Numbered from the stretch's first letter, positions 24,459 to 32,870 are shown. The stretch: DNA of 64,000 bases from JAGQRJ01 sp041402045 (GCA_041402045.1 JAWKSZ010000012.1:80414-144413), one strand, 5' to 3'. Made by a program: numbers and translations. The notes: a model not told the origin generated them from the letters alone.

Positions 24459-25604
24459 TCAGGCCGGCGGTGGAGTCGAGCGCACGCCCAGGGCCGCGAC
24501 GACCTGCGCCGCGAAGACCCCGAGCAGCCCCAGCACCCCGAGCCGCAGCCAGCCCGGCGCGAGCTCGAGCCCCAGCCCGACGCCCAGCGCGGGGAACGCC
24601 AGGGCGCGGACCCCGCCGCCCCAGACCAGGCGCGCCCGCGCGCGCTCCCGGGGCGCGACGGCGGCCCCTGGCCAGCGCCACACCGGGAGGAGCTGCGCCA
24701 GGGCGCCGGTGATCAGCGGCAGGAGGAACCCGACCCGGAACACGACCGACGCCGAGCGGCGCGGCGCGAGCCCCAGCGCGACCCCGACCCCGAAGGCGAG
24801 GGCCAGGGCCAGCCCGCCCAGCGCCGCGACCAAGGGCAGGCTCGCCCTCTGCCACGCCGCCCCGCGGCGGGCGACGGCGAGGGCCAGGTCCCCGAGCGCG
24901 ACCCCCCAGGCCGCTGCCCCCGCGAAGGCCAGCGGGCGCAGCGCGGGCGCGCTCGACCCCAGCGCGACCCCGAGGGTCCCCCCGAGGGCGAAGGGCAGCC
25001 CGCGCTGCAGCCGACGCCGGGCGTCGGGGTCCGGGTAGCCGCCGGCGGTGGGGATCAGCACGTGGAGCGTGCCCACCGCCGCGAGCCCGACGAACCCCAG
25101 CAGGTTCAGGTGCAGGTGCACGCGCCGCAGCGGCGCCCACCGCGCGGGCGCGAACGCCGCGACGCCGATCGCGACCAGGGCCAGGACCGAGCAGCTCAGC
25201 GCGGCCTGATACCAGCGCAGGCAGGGGTGCGCGCGACCGAGGCCGGCCCGCGCCCGCGTCGCGGTGAAGGCCAAGGTCCCCGCGGCCGCGCCGACCCCGA
25301 GCGGCGCGGCGAGGGCGACCGCGCGCAGGTCGCCCCGCAGCGCGTAGACCGCCAGGCCCCCCGCCAGCGCGCCCACAGCGGGGAGCAGCGCCAGCCCGCG
25401 AGGCGGCGGCCCCGTCTGGGTCAGGGTCGGGGTGAAGACGCCGATCGCGCCCAGGATCAGGGGCAGCGCCCCCAGCGCGAGCGCGAGGTGCGCGGCCACC
25501 GCCGGCCCCGCGCTGGCCGGGGCGAGGACCGAGGCGACGAGCGCCGCGGTGGCCAGCGCGGCGAGGACCGTCAGGGCGCGCTGATACGGCGGGCGCTCGC
25601 TCAT
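24459..25604 (-). CDS. Multi-pass membrane protein of the nitric-oxide locus
   Basis: A 381-residue, Ala/Leu-rich protein with about eleven or twelve predicted membrane helices. Histidines cluster in one helix, VHLHLNLLGFVGLAAVGTL followed by HVLIPTAGGY, a pattern seen in haem- or copper-binding membrane proteins related to NnrS and haem-copper oxidase subunit I-like proteins that accompany denitrification genes. I cannot name the family with certainty. ATG 25604; the stop of the radical SAM gene lies 20 bp upstream, so it probably closes the cytochrome-nnrS-ric operon on the same strand. A role in NO metabolism or metal handling is inferred from context only. Confidence 0.7.
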   Translation of the reverse strand: MSERPPYQRALTVLAALATAALVASVLAPASAGPAVAAHLALALGALPLILGAIGVFTPTLTQTGPPPRGLALLPAVGALAGGLAVYALRGDLRAVALAAPLGVGAAAGTLAFTATRARAGLGRAHPCLRWYQAALSCSVLALVAIGVAAFAPARWAPLRRVHLHLNLLGFVGLAAVGTLHVLIPTAGGYPDPDARRRLQRGLPFALGGTLGVALGSSAPALRPLAFAGAAAWGVALGDLALAVARRGAAWQRASLPLVAALGGLALALAFGVGVALGLAPRRSASVVFRVGFLLPLITGALAQLLPVWRWPGAAVAPRERARARLVWGGGVRALAFPALGVGLGLELAPGWLRLGVLGLLGVFAAQVVAALGVRSTPPPA

Positions 25605-25624
25605 TCACCCGCCTCCACTCGACG

Positions 25625-27055
25625 TCACGTCCGGTGCAGTTGCCGGAGCAAGATCCGCGCCCCCAGCTTCGCCTTGACGCGCAGCTCGCCCAGGCTGCGC
25701 ACCCTGCGCATCTGTCGCGCGATGTAACCGAAGCGAGTGTAGAAGCGACGGTGCGCCTCGCTCTGAAAAGCTCGCAGCTCCTCCTCCGAGTAGCGTGAGT
25801 TCCAAAAACGCACGCGGAAGTCTTCCCGAGGCGCGCGGGCGAACTCACGCCAATAGTCGTGGGGCACGTCGCCGCTTGCCAGCATGCTTTGGTAGAGGGC
25901 CGTCTTGGGGTAGGGCGTGCAGATCGAGAACTGAGCGTAGTCGGGGTCGAGCTCGATCGCGAAGCGCACCGTGTCCATCATTTCCTCGTAGGTCTCGGTG
26001 GGGATCCCGATCATGCAGTAGGCGAAGGTGCCGATCCCGGCCTCATGGGTCCACTGAAAGGCCTGTCGCACCTTGTCGGGGGTCGTCTGCTTCTGGAGGT
26101 ATTTCAGGAGTCGGGGCGTCGCGGACTCGACCCCGTAGTGGATCCGGTAGCAGCCCGCGGCCTTCAAGGCCTCGAGCACGTGGGGCTTGACGGTGTCCAC
26201 GCGAGCCGAGACCTTGAAGTGAATCCGTAGCCCGGAGCGCTGAATGAGCTCGCAGATCTCGAGCAGCCGCTGTCGATCGATAGTGATCGTGTCGTCGACG
26301 AAGAACACGTCGTCGATACCCCGCTCCACGAGATAGCGCAGCTCTTCGAGCACGTTCTCCGCCGAGCGCCGCCGGAACTTGGTCATGCGAATGTCGCAGA
26401 ACAGGCACTTCGCCGGACACCCCCGGGAGGTCTGCATGGTCGCGAGGTGGTTCCCCTCGGCAGCGACGTGGTCGTAGCGGCGGAGGTCCACGAGATGCCG
26501 GGCCGGCTGAGGGAGCTGGTCGAGATCCTCGATCCGATCCTGCCGCGGGTTTACGACCGCGTTCTCCCCGTCGTAGTAGCCCAACCCGGGGATCTCCGCC
26601 AAGGCGCAGGGGTCCCCCCCCGCGCACAGCGCCTGGACCAGGCGCGCGAAGACCCGCTCACCTTCCCCGTGGACGACGAAGTCCACTCCCTCGAGCTCCA
26701 GGGTCTCTTGCGGGTAGAGGGTGACGTGTTGGCCTCCGACGCACACCCGAGCAGAGGGGTGCAGCCGCTTCGCTAGGCGAACCACCTTCCAGGCGTCGAT
26801 CAGGTTGAAGGTCAGCGTCGTGATCCCGACCACGTCGGGCGCGAGCCGCCGCAGGCGGCCCTCCAGCCCAGGGTAATCGAGTCGCTCAGCGGGGCAGTCC
26901 ACGATCTCCGGCGTCACGCCGCCGTGCGCCTCGAGATACGAGGCCACGTAGAGCATGCCCAGCTTGGGATAGACCCCCTTCCCCGCCTCGAGCCCCTTGG
27001 GCAACGAGGACTCGATCGAGTGCGTCTCCGGAGGGATCACGAGGACCACGTTCAC
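25625..27055 (-). CDS. B12-binding radical SAM protein
   Basis: A 476-residue class B (cobalamin-dependent) radical SAM enzyme. Residues 1-~150 are the B12-binding Rossmann domain (VVGITTLTFNLIDAWKVVRL, VCVGGQHVTLYPQETLE, DFVVHGEGE). The radical SAM core follows with TSRGCPAKCLFCD: C213, C217 and C220 bind the [4Fe-4S] cluster. Also seen are DDVFFVDDTITID and GVESATPRLLKYLQKQTTP, typical of the BchE/HpnR-like branch. Such enzymes often methylate or rearrange unreactive carbons. GTG 27055 begins one base after the TAA of the RIC gene, so translation is coupled to a nitrosative-stress protein. That association is the unusual point; the substrate is unknown. Confidence 0.9.
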   Translation of the reverse strand: MNVVLVIPPETHSIESSLPKGLEAGKGVYPKLGMLYVASYLEAHGGVTPEIVDCPAERLDYPGLEGRLRRLAPDVVGITTLTFNLIDAWKVVRLAKRLHPSARVCVGGQHVTLYPQETLELEGVDFVVHGEGERVFARLVQALCAGGDPCALAEIPGLGYYDGENAVVNPRQDRIEDLDQLPQPARHLVDLRRYDHVAAEGNHLATMQTSRGCPAKCLFCDIRMTKFRRRSAENVLEELRYLVERGIDDVFFVDDTITIDRQRLLEICELIQRSGLRIHFKVSARVDTVKPHVLEALKAAGCYRIHYGVESATPRLLKYLQKQTTPDKVRQAFQWTHEAGIGTFAYCMIGIPTETYEEMMDTVRFAIELDPDYAQFSICTPYPKTALYQSMLASGDVPHDYWREFARAPREDFRVRFWNSRYSEEELRAFQSEAHRRFYTRFGYIARQMRRVRSLGELRVKAKLGARILLRQLHRT

Positions 27056-27056
27056 G

Positions 27057-27737
27057 TTAGGCCTGCCGCTCTGCGGGTTGCTCCGTCAGGGAGCGGGGGA
27101 AGAGCACGTAGTTCTCGAGGTGAATGTGCTCCATGAGATCGCGCTCGAGTTGGGCGAGCCCGAGGAACAGGGCGCGCCAGGTGGCGCACGCCTCTCGCGG
27201 AGGTTGGTAGTCGCTGGTCAAGGATCGCAGCCGCCGCAAGGCGACTGCGTGGTCGTCGTGCTCCTTCACCATGACCCGTATCGGCATGGCGGGCGGCCGC
27301 CCCTCACGGATCAAGGGAAACAGGATCTGCTCCTCCTTCTGCATGTGGGACTCGAGGTCGAGCGACATTTGACCCAGGTGCTCGGCGAGACCGTGCGGGC
27401 AGGACTCCTTGGCGCGGTGCACCGCCTCGACCTTGCGCGCCATGGCCAAGCAGCGCGAGAGCTCGGCTCGGAGGGGCTCGTGATAGCGCGAGAGGATGTG
27501 GTCCACGAGGTGCCCAAGCGGGCGCCGCGTCCAGTCCAGGTGTTCGGCGTTCGGGGCCGAGGCGTCTCGGATCTCGCCGAGGACGACGTCGGGCTCTAGC
27601 GACTTGTCGCGGCAGGCTTCTTCGAGGGAGCGCGCCCCCTTGCAGCAGAAGTCGAGGCTGTAGCGATGAAAGACCGCCGCCGCGGCAGGGACGTGGGACG
27701 CTAGCTCGGCGAGCGACGTGTTGACGGTCAGTTCCAT
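27057..27737 (-). CDS. ric: Iron-sulfur cluster repair di-iron protein RIC (YtfE/ScdA/DnrN)
   Basis: A 226-residue cytoplasmic protein that restores Fe-S clusters damaged by nitric oxide or peroxide. Residues 1-~55 are the ScdA-type N-terminal domain (FHRYSLDFCCKG with C31-C32). The remainder is a hemerythrin-like four-helix bundle with the di-iron ligands in LGHLVDHILSRYH, LESHMQKEEQILFP, KEHDDH and HIHLENYVLFPR. Length matches E. coli YtfE. ATG 27737 has AGAGGAG upstream; the longer frame lacks one. The gene sits 70 bp after nnrS and one base before the radical SAM gene in the NorR-controlled operon, as expected for its role. Confidence 0.95.
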   Translation of the reverse strand: MELTVNTSLAELASHVPAAAAVFHRYSLDFCCKGARSLEEACRDKSLEPDVVLGEIRDASAPNAEHLDWTRRPLGHLVDHILSRYHEPLRAELSRCLAMARKVEAVHRAKESCPHGLAEHLGQMSLDLESHMQKEEQILFPLIREGRPPAMPIRVMVKEHDDHAVALRRLRSLTSDYQPPREACATWRALFLGLAQLERDLMEHIHLENYVLFPRSLTEQPAERQA

Positions 27738-27807
27738 GAGTCTCCTCTTAGTGCCGCCGCGAGCTGACCTCGCGGCGGGGTGGTCGGTGGCGTAGCGCAA
27801 CGCGCGA

Positions 27808-29028
27808 TCACGCGGCGGCGCTTGCTAAAGGTCTGGGGGCGCCTCTGCTCCAGAGCAACGGCAGGACCAGAGATCCCCACAGCCCGCTCGCGAACAGGAA
27901 TGAGCCCGAGGCCAGCCCCATCCACCGCCAGAGCCAGGCGGGGTCGAACACCATGGCGCAGCGCGCGCTCAGCGCCAGCGCGAGCACAGCTCCCATTGCG
28001 GGGACCTGCCAGGGTCGTCCGTGCACCAGATCTGGTCTGCCGCCGTGAGCGGCGGCCACGTGGAACCCGACGCTGAACGCCATGAGGGCGAACCCGCCGA
28101 TGAACACGACGTGCAAGCCTGCTTGCGCGCTGGCGGGCTGAGCCGCAGCGAGGACATAGCCCGCGGGGATCAGCCACGCCGAGACCCACACGCCCCTGCG
28201 GTGCCAGCCGGGCACCCGGGGCAGACGCCAGATCCGCCCCGAGACGAGGAGGAATCCCCCGCACACCGCGGCGCGCAGCGCGAACCCGAGCGACGCAGAC
28301 GTCGTCTCGATCCAGAAGCTCGTGGCGAGGGCCGCCGCGCCGAGCGCGTGCGTAGCGCGCGAGGCACGATCGCGCGGGGTCGCGCGTCCGTCAGGAGGAG
28401 CGTCCCCGCAGGTGATCAGGGGCAGTACCATGCTCCCCACCCCGATCACGAGTCCCAACAGCGTCCCCTGCAGCAAGAGCCGCTTGCCGAGCTCGTGCAG
28501 CGCGAACGACTCTGGCCCCCACACTCCGTAGGCCGCCATGCACCCTGCCCCGAGCGCGCCCGTGCACAGCGCCAGCGGCACCCACACGAAGCCGTTCGGC
28601 GGGCGGCGAGACGCGCTGGAGGACCGGAAGCGGCGCACCGCAAACTGAACGAGGACCCCGAGGAGGATCAACCAAAACACCTGAGACAGGGCGTAGGCCT
28701 CGAGCCACGCCGCTACGGTGCTGCCCACAGGTGCAACGAGCCCGATCCCAGCCTCCCAGGCCGCCGGCGGAGGTGTCCCCGTCCGTCTGGGGATCGCTGT
28801 GAACAGGAACCCGACCGCGAAGCAGGTCATGAAGCCCTGGACCTGCGTGATCGAGTGGAACACTGCGTCGTACGGCCCGACGCCCAAGGTCGCGAGCACC
28901 AGCCAGTGCGAGACCCCTGCCCAGGCCAGGACCAGCCCCAGGGGAAAGAACACGCGATAGGGGTCCTGCCGCCACCGCGGCGTCGCCCCGGAGTTCGTCG
29001 CGGCGGCAGGTGGGGTGTGTTCGCTCAA
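27808..29028 (-). CDS. nnrS: NnrS-family membrane protein
   Basis: A 406-residue inner-membrane protein with about twelve helices, of the NnrS haem/copper protein family that protects against nitrosative stress in denitrifiers and pathogens. Characteristic segments are YRVFFPLGLVLAWAGVSHWL, HSITQVQGFMTCFAVGFLF and TAIPRRTGTPPP near the N-terminus, and HVVFIGGFALMAFSVGFHVA later, with conserved histidines. ATG 29028 overlaps the TGA of the cytochrome gene (ATGA), so the two are co-translated. RIC follows 70 bp downstream. Confidence 0.93.
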   Translation of the reverse strand: MSEHTPPAAATNSGATPRWRQDPYRVFFPLGLVLAWAGVSHWLVLATLGVGPYDAVFHSITQVQGFMTCFAVGFLFTAIPRRTGTPPPAAWEAGIGLVAPVGSTVAAWLEAYALSQVFWLILLGVLVQFAVRRFRSSSASRRPPNGFVWVPLALCTGALGAGCMAAYGVWGPESFALHELGKRLLLQGTLLGLVIGVGSMVLPLITCGDAPPDGRATPRDRASRATHALGAAALATSFWIETTSASLGFALRAAVCGGFLLVSGRIWRLPRVPGWHRRGVWVSAWLIPAGYVLAAAQPASAQAGLHVVFIGGFALMAFSVGFHVAAAHGGRPDLVHGRPWQVPAMGAVLALALSARCAMVFDPAWLWRWMGLASGSFLFASGLWGSLVLPLLWSRGAPRPLASAAA

Positions 29029-29444
29029 CGCGGCACCGTGAAGCCGCGCAGGTAGAGCACGATCGAGCGCAGGTCGGCGTCGCTCAAGCTCGGGTTCCCC
29101 CCTCGCGGCGGCATGGGGACCCCGGTCGTGTTGTCGGGATGACTCACCGGTCGCCCGTCTCGCAGGAAGTCGACGAGGTCGTCGTCGCTCGTCTCACGAA
29201 GGAACGCGCTGTCGGTCATGTCCTTGCCCAGGCCCGGCCTCCCCTTGGCGTCCGCGCCGTGGCAGGCCACGCATGAGCTCTGATACAGAGCCTGACCCTG
29301 CTCCACCGACTGGCCCACGAGGGCGCTCTGGCCCGGGGTTGCCGAGGGCTCCGCGGGCGCTGAGCCCGATCGAGGGCCTGCCTCGGGGGAGCACCCCCCG
29401 AGGAGCAGCGCAGCCGTCAGAACGACCTCGGGTGACCTGGACAT
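29025..29444 (-). CDS. Lipoprotein c-type cytochrome
   Basis: A 139-residue mono-haem cytochrome c. The signal peptide ends in LLLGGC (lipobox, Cys 18), so the protein would be membrane-anchored outside the cytoplasm. The haem site is CVACH with the distal Met probably in GVPMPPRGGNPSLSD; SDADLRSIVLYLRGF is the usual C-terminal helix. It can carry electrons to or from an NO-linked enzyme, but no NO reductase is visible here. First gene of the operon: ATG 29444 follows GGAGG and a sigma-54-type promoter at 29471-29484, giving a leader of about 15 nt. Confidence 0.92.
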   Translation of the reverse strand: MSRSPEVVLTAALLLGGCSPEAGPRSGSAPAEPSATPGQSALVGQSVEQGQALYQSSCVACHGADAKGRPGLGKDMTDSAFLRETSDDDLVDFLRDGRPVSHPDNTTGVPMPPRGGNPSLSDADLRSIVLYLRGFTVPR

Positions 29445-29468
29445 GTCTGCCTCCTGGACAGCTCCAGA

Positions 29469-29486
29469 AAGCAGACGCCGTGCCTG
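29469..29486 (-). promoter_or_regulatory. Sigma-54 promoter for the cytochrome-nnrS-ric operon
   Basis: On the complement the sequence AGGCACGGCGTCTGCTTT matches TGGCAC-N5-TTGCW with exactly 10 bp between the GG (29484-29483) and GC (29472-29471). Transcription would start near 29459. A sigma-54 activator, NorR, is encoded divergently next door. Confidence 0.75.
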
Positions 29487-29515
29487 ACCACAAGTCCCTA
29501 GACTGCGCGGTCGCT

Positions 29516-29532
29516 GTTGTTCAGCTCACAAC
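29516..29532. promoter_or_regulatory. norR: Candidate NorR binding site
   Basis: GTTGT-TCAGCTC-ACAAC is a perfect inverted repeat with the GT-N7-AC core reported for NorR sites. It lies about 35-45 bp upstream of the sigma-54 -24 element and 29 bp before the NorR start codon, a position suitable for activating the operon and for autoregulation. E. coli has three such sites; only one clear site is visible here. Confidence 0.6.
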
Positions 29533-29560
29533 ACCGACGTATCCTTTCCACAACGTCGTT

Positions 29561-31150
29561 ATGAGTGTAACCCCCGAGTTTCCCGTCCCACCCATGGCCG
29601 GCCTGGACCTTCTGTTGAGCCTCGCGCTCGACCTCACCGCCTCGCTGACCAGCCGAGACCGCCACGACCGACTGGTCGCCGCGGTTCACCGCGCATTGCC
29701 CGCCGACGCCGTTGCCCTGCTCCGCCTCGAAGGGAGCGTGCTCGTCCCCTCAGCGGCTCGTGGTCTGCGATCGGACGTGGTAGGACGGCGGTTCCACATA
29801 GACGAGCACCCCCGGCTCGGCGCGATCTGCGCGAATGAGGGGCCGCTGCGCTTCCCTCCCGAGAGCGACCTGCCGGACCCCTTCGACGGGTTCCTCGCCG
29901 ACGACCCACAGGCCCTCGCCGAGATCCACGCCTGCCTAGGCTGCCCCCTGCGCGTCGAGGGACAACTGGTGGGTGCGTTGACCGCGGACGCCGTTCTCCC
30001 CGGGGCGTTCGACGCCCTCGAGCAGCGCTACCTAGAGCTCCTCGCGGCGCTGGCGGGGGTCGCGCTTCGGGTCTCAGCGTTGATCGAAGCCCTCGAGCAG
30101 GACGCCGCGAGGAGCGGCCTGGTCGCGCAAGACCTCATGCACGAGGCGCGGGAGCGCCGTGGCGGACCCCTCGCGGGGCGCAGCGAGGCCATGGCCCGTC
30201 TGCGCGAGGAGCTCCGCCTCGTCGCGGCGGCGGGCATGAACGTCCTGATAACAGGGGAGACGGGCACGGGCAAGGAACTGGTCGCGCGCGGCGTCCACGC
30301 AGCCTCGGTCCGACGCGACGAGCCGCTGATCTACGTCAACTGTGCGGCGCTCCCCGAGACCGTGGCGGAGAGCGAGCTCTTCGGCCACGTCCGCGGCTCC
30401 TTCACCGGAGCGACCAGCAACCGCGCTGGTAAGTTCGAAGTCGCCAACCGGGGGACGCTGTTCCTGGACGAGGTCGGCGAGCTCCCCCTGACCGTGCAGC
30501 CCCTCCTGTTGCGCGCGCTTCAGGAGGGTGAGATCCAGCGCGTGGGCGCGGACGAGGTCAGGCGCGTCGATGTCCGCGTCGTCGCGGCGACGAACCGCGA
30601 CCTCCCGGGCGAGGTCGAGGCCGGGAGGTTTCGCCGCGACCTCTACCACCGGCTCGCCGTCTACCACCTGCACGTGCCTCCCTTGCGCGAGCGGCCCGAA
30701 GACATCCCGCTCCTCGCCGGGCTGTTTTGCGATCTCGCGCGACGGCGGTTGGGCCTGGGGCCAGTGCGTCTGCGCCCGGATGCCATGGCCGCCCTGCAGA
30801 GCGCGACCTGGCCTGGAAACGTGCGGGAGCTCGAGAACGCTGTCGCCCGCGGCGTGCTGCGAGCCTCCGCCAAGGTCCGTCGCGGAGCGCCCGTGATCCT
30901 CGGACGCGAACACGTCTCCCTCGAGGAGCAGCCCGCGGCGCCCCCCACTACGACCGCCCTGGTCTCAGCCCCGAGCTTGACGCTCCCGCCAGGCGTCACC
31001 CTGCGCGAGGCGCTGGACGACTACCAACGCGACCTGATCCGCGCGACGGTCGAGGCCTCAGATGGCAACTGGGCCGCGGCGGCGCGTCGGCTGGGGGTGC
31101 AGCGCAGCAACCTGCACAGGACCGCGGCTCGCCTGGGGCTGCGTAAATAG
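29561..31150 (+). CDS. norR: NorR-like nitric-oxide-responsive sigma-54 activator
   Basis: A 529-residue bacterial enhancer-binding protein. The GAF domain (~12-180) aligns closely with E. coli NorR, which senses NO through a mononuclear iron: GRRFHIDEHPRLGAI, LRFPPESDLPDPFDGFL, EIHACLGCPLRVEGQLVGAL. The AAA+ domain has Walker A GETGTGKE, Walker B GTLFLDEVGELPL and the sigma-54 contact loop, here GSFTGA instead of GAFTGA. The C-terminal Fis-type helix-turn-helix (GNWAAAARRLGVQRSNLHRT) is very like NorR. ATG 29561 is taken; ATG 29594 (MAGLDLLLSLAL) aligns better with the E. coli start and is the alternative. Divergent from the operon it most likely controls. Confidence 0.93.
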   Translation: MSVTPEFPVPPMAGLDLLLSLALDLTASLTSRDRHDRLVAAVHRALPADAVALLRLEGSVLVPSAARGLRSDVVGRRFHIDEHPRLGAICANEGPLRFPPESDLPDPFDGFLADDPQALAEIHACLGCPLRVEGQLVGALTADAVLPGAFDALEQRYLELLAALAGVALRVSALIEALEQDAARSGLVAQDLMHEARERRGGPLAGRSEAMARLREELRLVAAAGMNVLITGETGTGKELVARGVHAASVRRDEPLIYVNCAALPETVAESELFGHVRGSFTGATSNRAGKFEVANRGTLFLDEVGELPLTVQPLLLRALQEGEIQRVGADEVRRVDVRVVAATNRDLPGEVEAGRFRRDLYHRLAVYHLHVPPLRERPEDIPLLAGLFCDLARRRLGLGPVRLRPDAMAALQSATWPGNVRELENAVARGVLRASAKVRRGAPVILGREHVSLEEQPAAPPTTTALVSAPSLTLPPGVTLREALDDYQRDLIRATVEASDGNWAAAARRLGVQRSNLHRTAARLGLRK

Positions 31151-31156
31151 CGGCTA

Positions 31157-31186
31157 CCCCCCAGAGCACCGACCTGGCCTGGGGGG
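31157..31186. terminator. Hairpin between convergent norR and tehA-like genes
   Basis: CCCCCCAG (31157-31164) pairs with CTGGGGGG (31179-31186) across a 14-nt loop. It sits centrally in the 48-bp gap between convergent genes. No T tract. Confidence 0.45.
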
Positions 31187-31198
31187 AGGCCACCCAGC

Positions 31199-32263
31199 TC
31201 ACCTCTCGACCGCCGCCCGAGCGAACAGCGAGTGGCAGAGACCTGCGAAGGTGAGGCCCCAGGCGCTCAGGGCTATGTACAGGAAGACCTGCGGCAGGGG
31301 TCGCAGGAAACCCAGGTCGAGCGCCTCGATCAACTTGACGCTGCACGCGGTGTACATCCCCAAGGGAAACACAGCGGACCAATACAGCGGGTCGTAGCGC
31401 ACGGGGACCCGCCGCAAGACGTGCCGCCACCACCCGAGCACGACCAAGAGCGGGATCCACCACGTCGCGATCGCCCAGGCCGCCACGCTGCCTCCGCGGA
31501 GAGACGGGAGCAGCGAGGTCAACAGCTCCGACTGCGGTGCAGCCAGGCTGAGGCACGCCCCCGCCAAGGTGGTGATCGCGGCTGCGCCCATGTTGATCCA
31601 GTAGGGCGGCTGGAGGTCGGCCGGGTCCATGGCGAAGAAGGTGTAGCGGTAGAACACCAAGCCTCCGATCCAGACGTAGAGGAGGCCGCCGCACGACCAC
31701 GCCGACACCGCGAGGAACAAGAGCGCGGCCTGGTAGGAGGGCGCGACCGCGACGAGCTGACAGCTCGACACGGAGACCGCCTGAGCAGCGACCACCGCGA
31801 CCAGCCACCCGCCGTTGAGTCCGCGCTCGAGGTCCGGCTTGGAGCGGTTGACCGTCAACGCCGCGAACACGGCGTAGGTCACGAGCACGAACAGGAACAC
31901 TCCGAGCGCCCAGAGGCCGACCGCGAGCCAGGCGACTCGGTAGACGAGGACGCATTGAGTGGACAAGACGCACGAGGCTGCCGCCCACGTGAAGAACCCG
32001 ACCCCCCGAGAGTGATCCCCCACGTCCGCCGCGAAGGCACGCGGGAAGCGAAGCGCGCGGCGGATCATGAACGCCCAGAGCGCGACGTAGAACGCACCGT
32101 TCATGAGTTGGAGGCACAGGGCGACGCTGCGCAGTCCCATGAGGTTCGAAGCGATCGACACGATCCCGGTAGCCATGACCAACGCGAAATACGCCGGGTG
32201 GGGGTGCAGCGCGGACGCGTGTGTCGGTTCCCGCCCGGCGAGCGCCGGCGTCGACTCGTTCAC
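31199..32263 (-). CDS. TehA/SLAC1-type (TDT family) transporter
   Basis: A 354-residue inner-membrane protein with about ten helices of the tellurite-resistance/dicarboxylate transporter family, which conducts small anions or weak acids. The N-terminal signature is HPAYFALVMATGIVSIASNL; later helices include GGLLYVWIGGLVFYRYTFF and WIPLLVVLGWWRHVLRRVP, and the end YWSAVFPLGMYTACSVKL is also family-like. GTG 32263 overlaps the TGA of the upstream small gene (GTGA), marking translational coupling. A role beside the NO locus is possible (export of an anion or sulfite), but only by proximity. Confidence 0.88.
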   Translation of the reverse strand: MNESTPALAGREPTHASALHPHPAYFALVMATGIVSIASNLMGLRSVALCLQLMNGAFYVALWAFMIRRALRFPRAFAADVGDHSRGVGFFTWAAASCVLSTQCVLVYRVAWLAVGLWALGVFLFVLVTYAVFAALTVNRSKPDLERGLNGGWLVAVVAAQAVSVSSCQLVAVAPSYQAALLFLAVSAWSCGGLLYVWIGGLVFYRYTFFAMDPADLQPPYWINMGAAAITTLAGACLSLAAPQSELLTSLLPSLRGGSVAAWAIATWWIPLLVVLGWWRHVLRRVPVRYDPLYWSAVFPLGMYTACSVKLIEALDLGFLRPLPQVFLYIALSAWGLTFAGLCHSLFARAAVER

Positions 32264-32490
32264 TCCTCGTCGAGCCTGGCCAGGTAGCGCAGCAACCCCA
32301 GGTTTAGGAGAAAGCACGCCCCGCTCGTCACGGCGGCCGGCCATACCACCCGAGAATCTCCGCCCAAGTGAGCGTTCGTGGTCGCCACCAGCAACCAGAG
32401 CTGCAGGCTCACCAGGCACACCGAGACGCAGAGGATGCCCAGGACCACCGCGGAGCGCTGCGCGTACGAGAGTGACCCGCCCGTGCTCAT
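32260..32490 (-). CDS. Small two-helix membrane protein, coupled to the TehA-like gene
   Basis: A 76-residue protein, MSTGGSLSYAQRSAVVLGIL at the start, with two membrane helices (VVLGILCVSVCLVSLQLWLL; VVWPAAVTSGACFLLNLGLL) and a short charged tail RYLARLDEE. Its stop overlaps the start of the transporter. The order short membrane protein then transporter, with overlapping codons, suggests an accessory subunit. Similar two-helix proteins accompany respiratory membrane complexes in other bacteria. No further assignment possible. Confidence 0.75.
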   Translation of the reverse strand: MSTGGSLSYAQRSAVVLGILCVSVCLVSLQLWLLVATTNAHLGGDSRVVWPAAVTSGACFLLNLGLLRYLARLDEE

Positions 32491-32870
32491 GTGCTCAGCA
32501 TCACTCCCGTCGCCACGATCTCTCCTCCCTCTACCTCCAGCGACACCCTCGGCGAGGGGCGTCGAGGCGGCCCCGACAGCGGCCGCCCGGACCGCAGGTC
32601 GAAGACCCCGCGACGAGCGATCCCCAAGCCGCTGCCTTAGCAGTGTCCCTGCTCACGTCTTCACCTCCGTCCGTTCCCGTCCGAGACCCGTCCAGCCTCT
32701 CCTGTGGCCTGCGAGGAGGTTACCCAACGAGGTCCCCTGTTCCCACACCGCGCGTCCTCCCCAAATACGTTTCGCTGGCTACTTCATGCACACCGCGATG
32801 TCACAGGGACGTGAATCGTGGCCCGCGGCCAAAAGGGTTATTTCGGCCACCCATTTGAACGTAGCCCGGC
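32491..32870. other. Divergent intergenic region, no gene seen
   Basis: 380 bp between a complement operon and the multihaem cytochrome gene. It is less GC-skewed near 32760-32850 (CAAATACGTTTCGCTGGC, AAAAGGGTTATTTCGGCC), which would fit promoters for the cytochrome gene, but no box pair is convincing. Confidence 0.5.

Noticed and set aside
24459..25604. Nitric oxide reductase subunit
   Set aside because: The membrane protein has one His-rich helix, but I cannot see the set of haem and FeB histidines of NorB in the right order, so it is left as unassigned.
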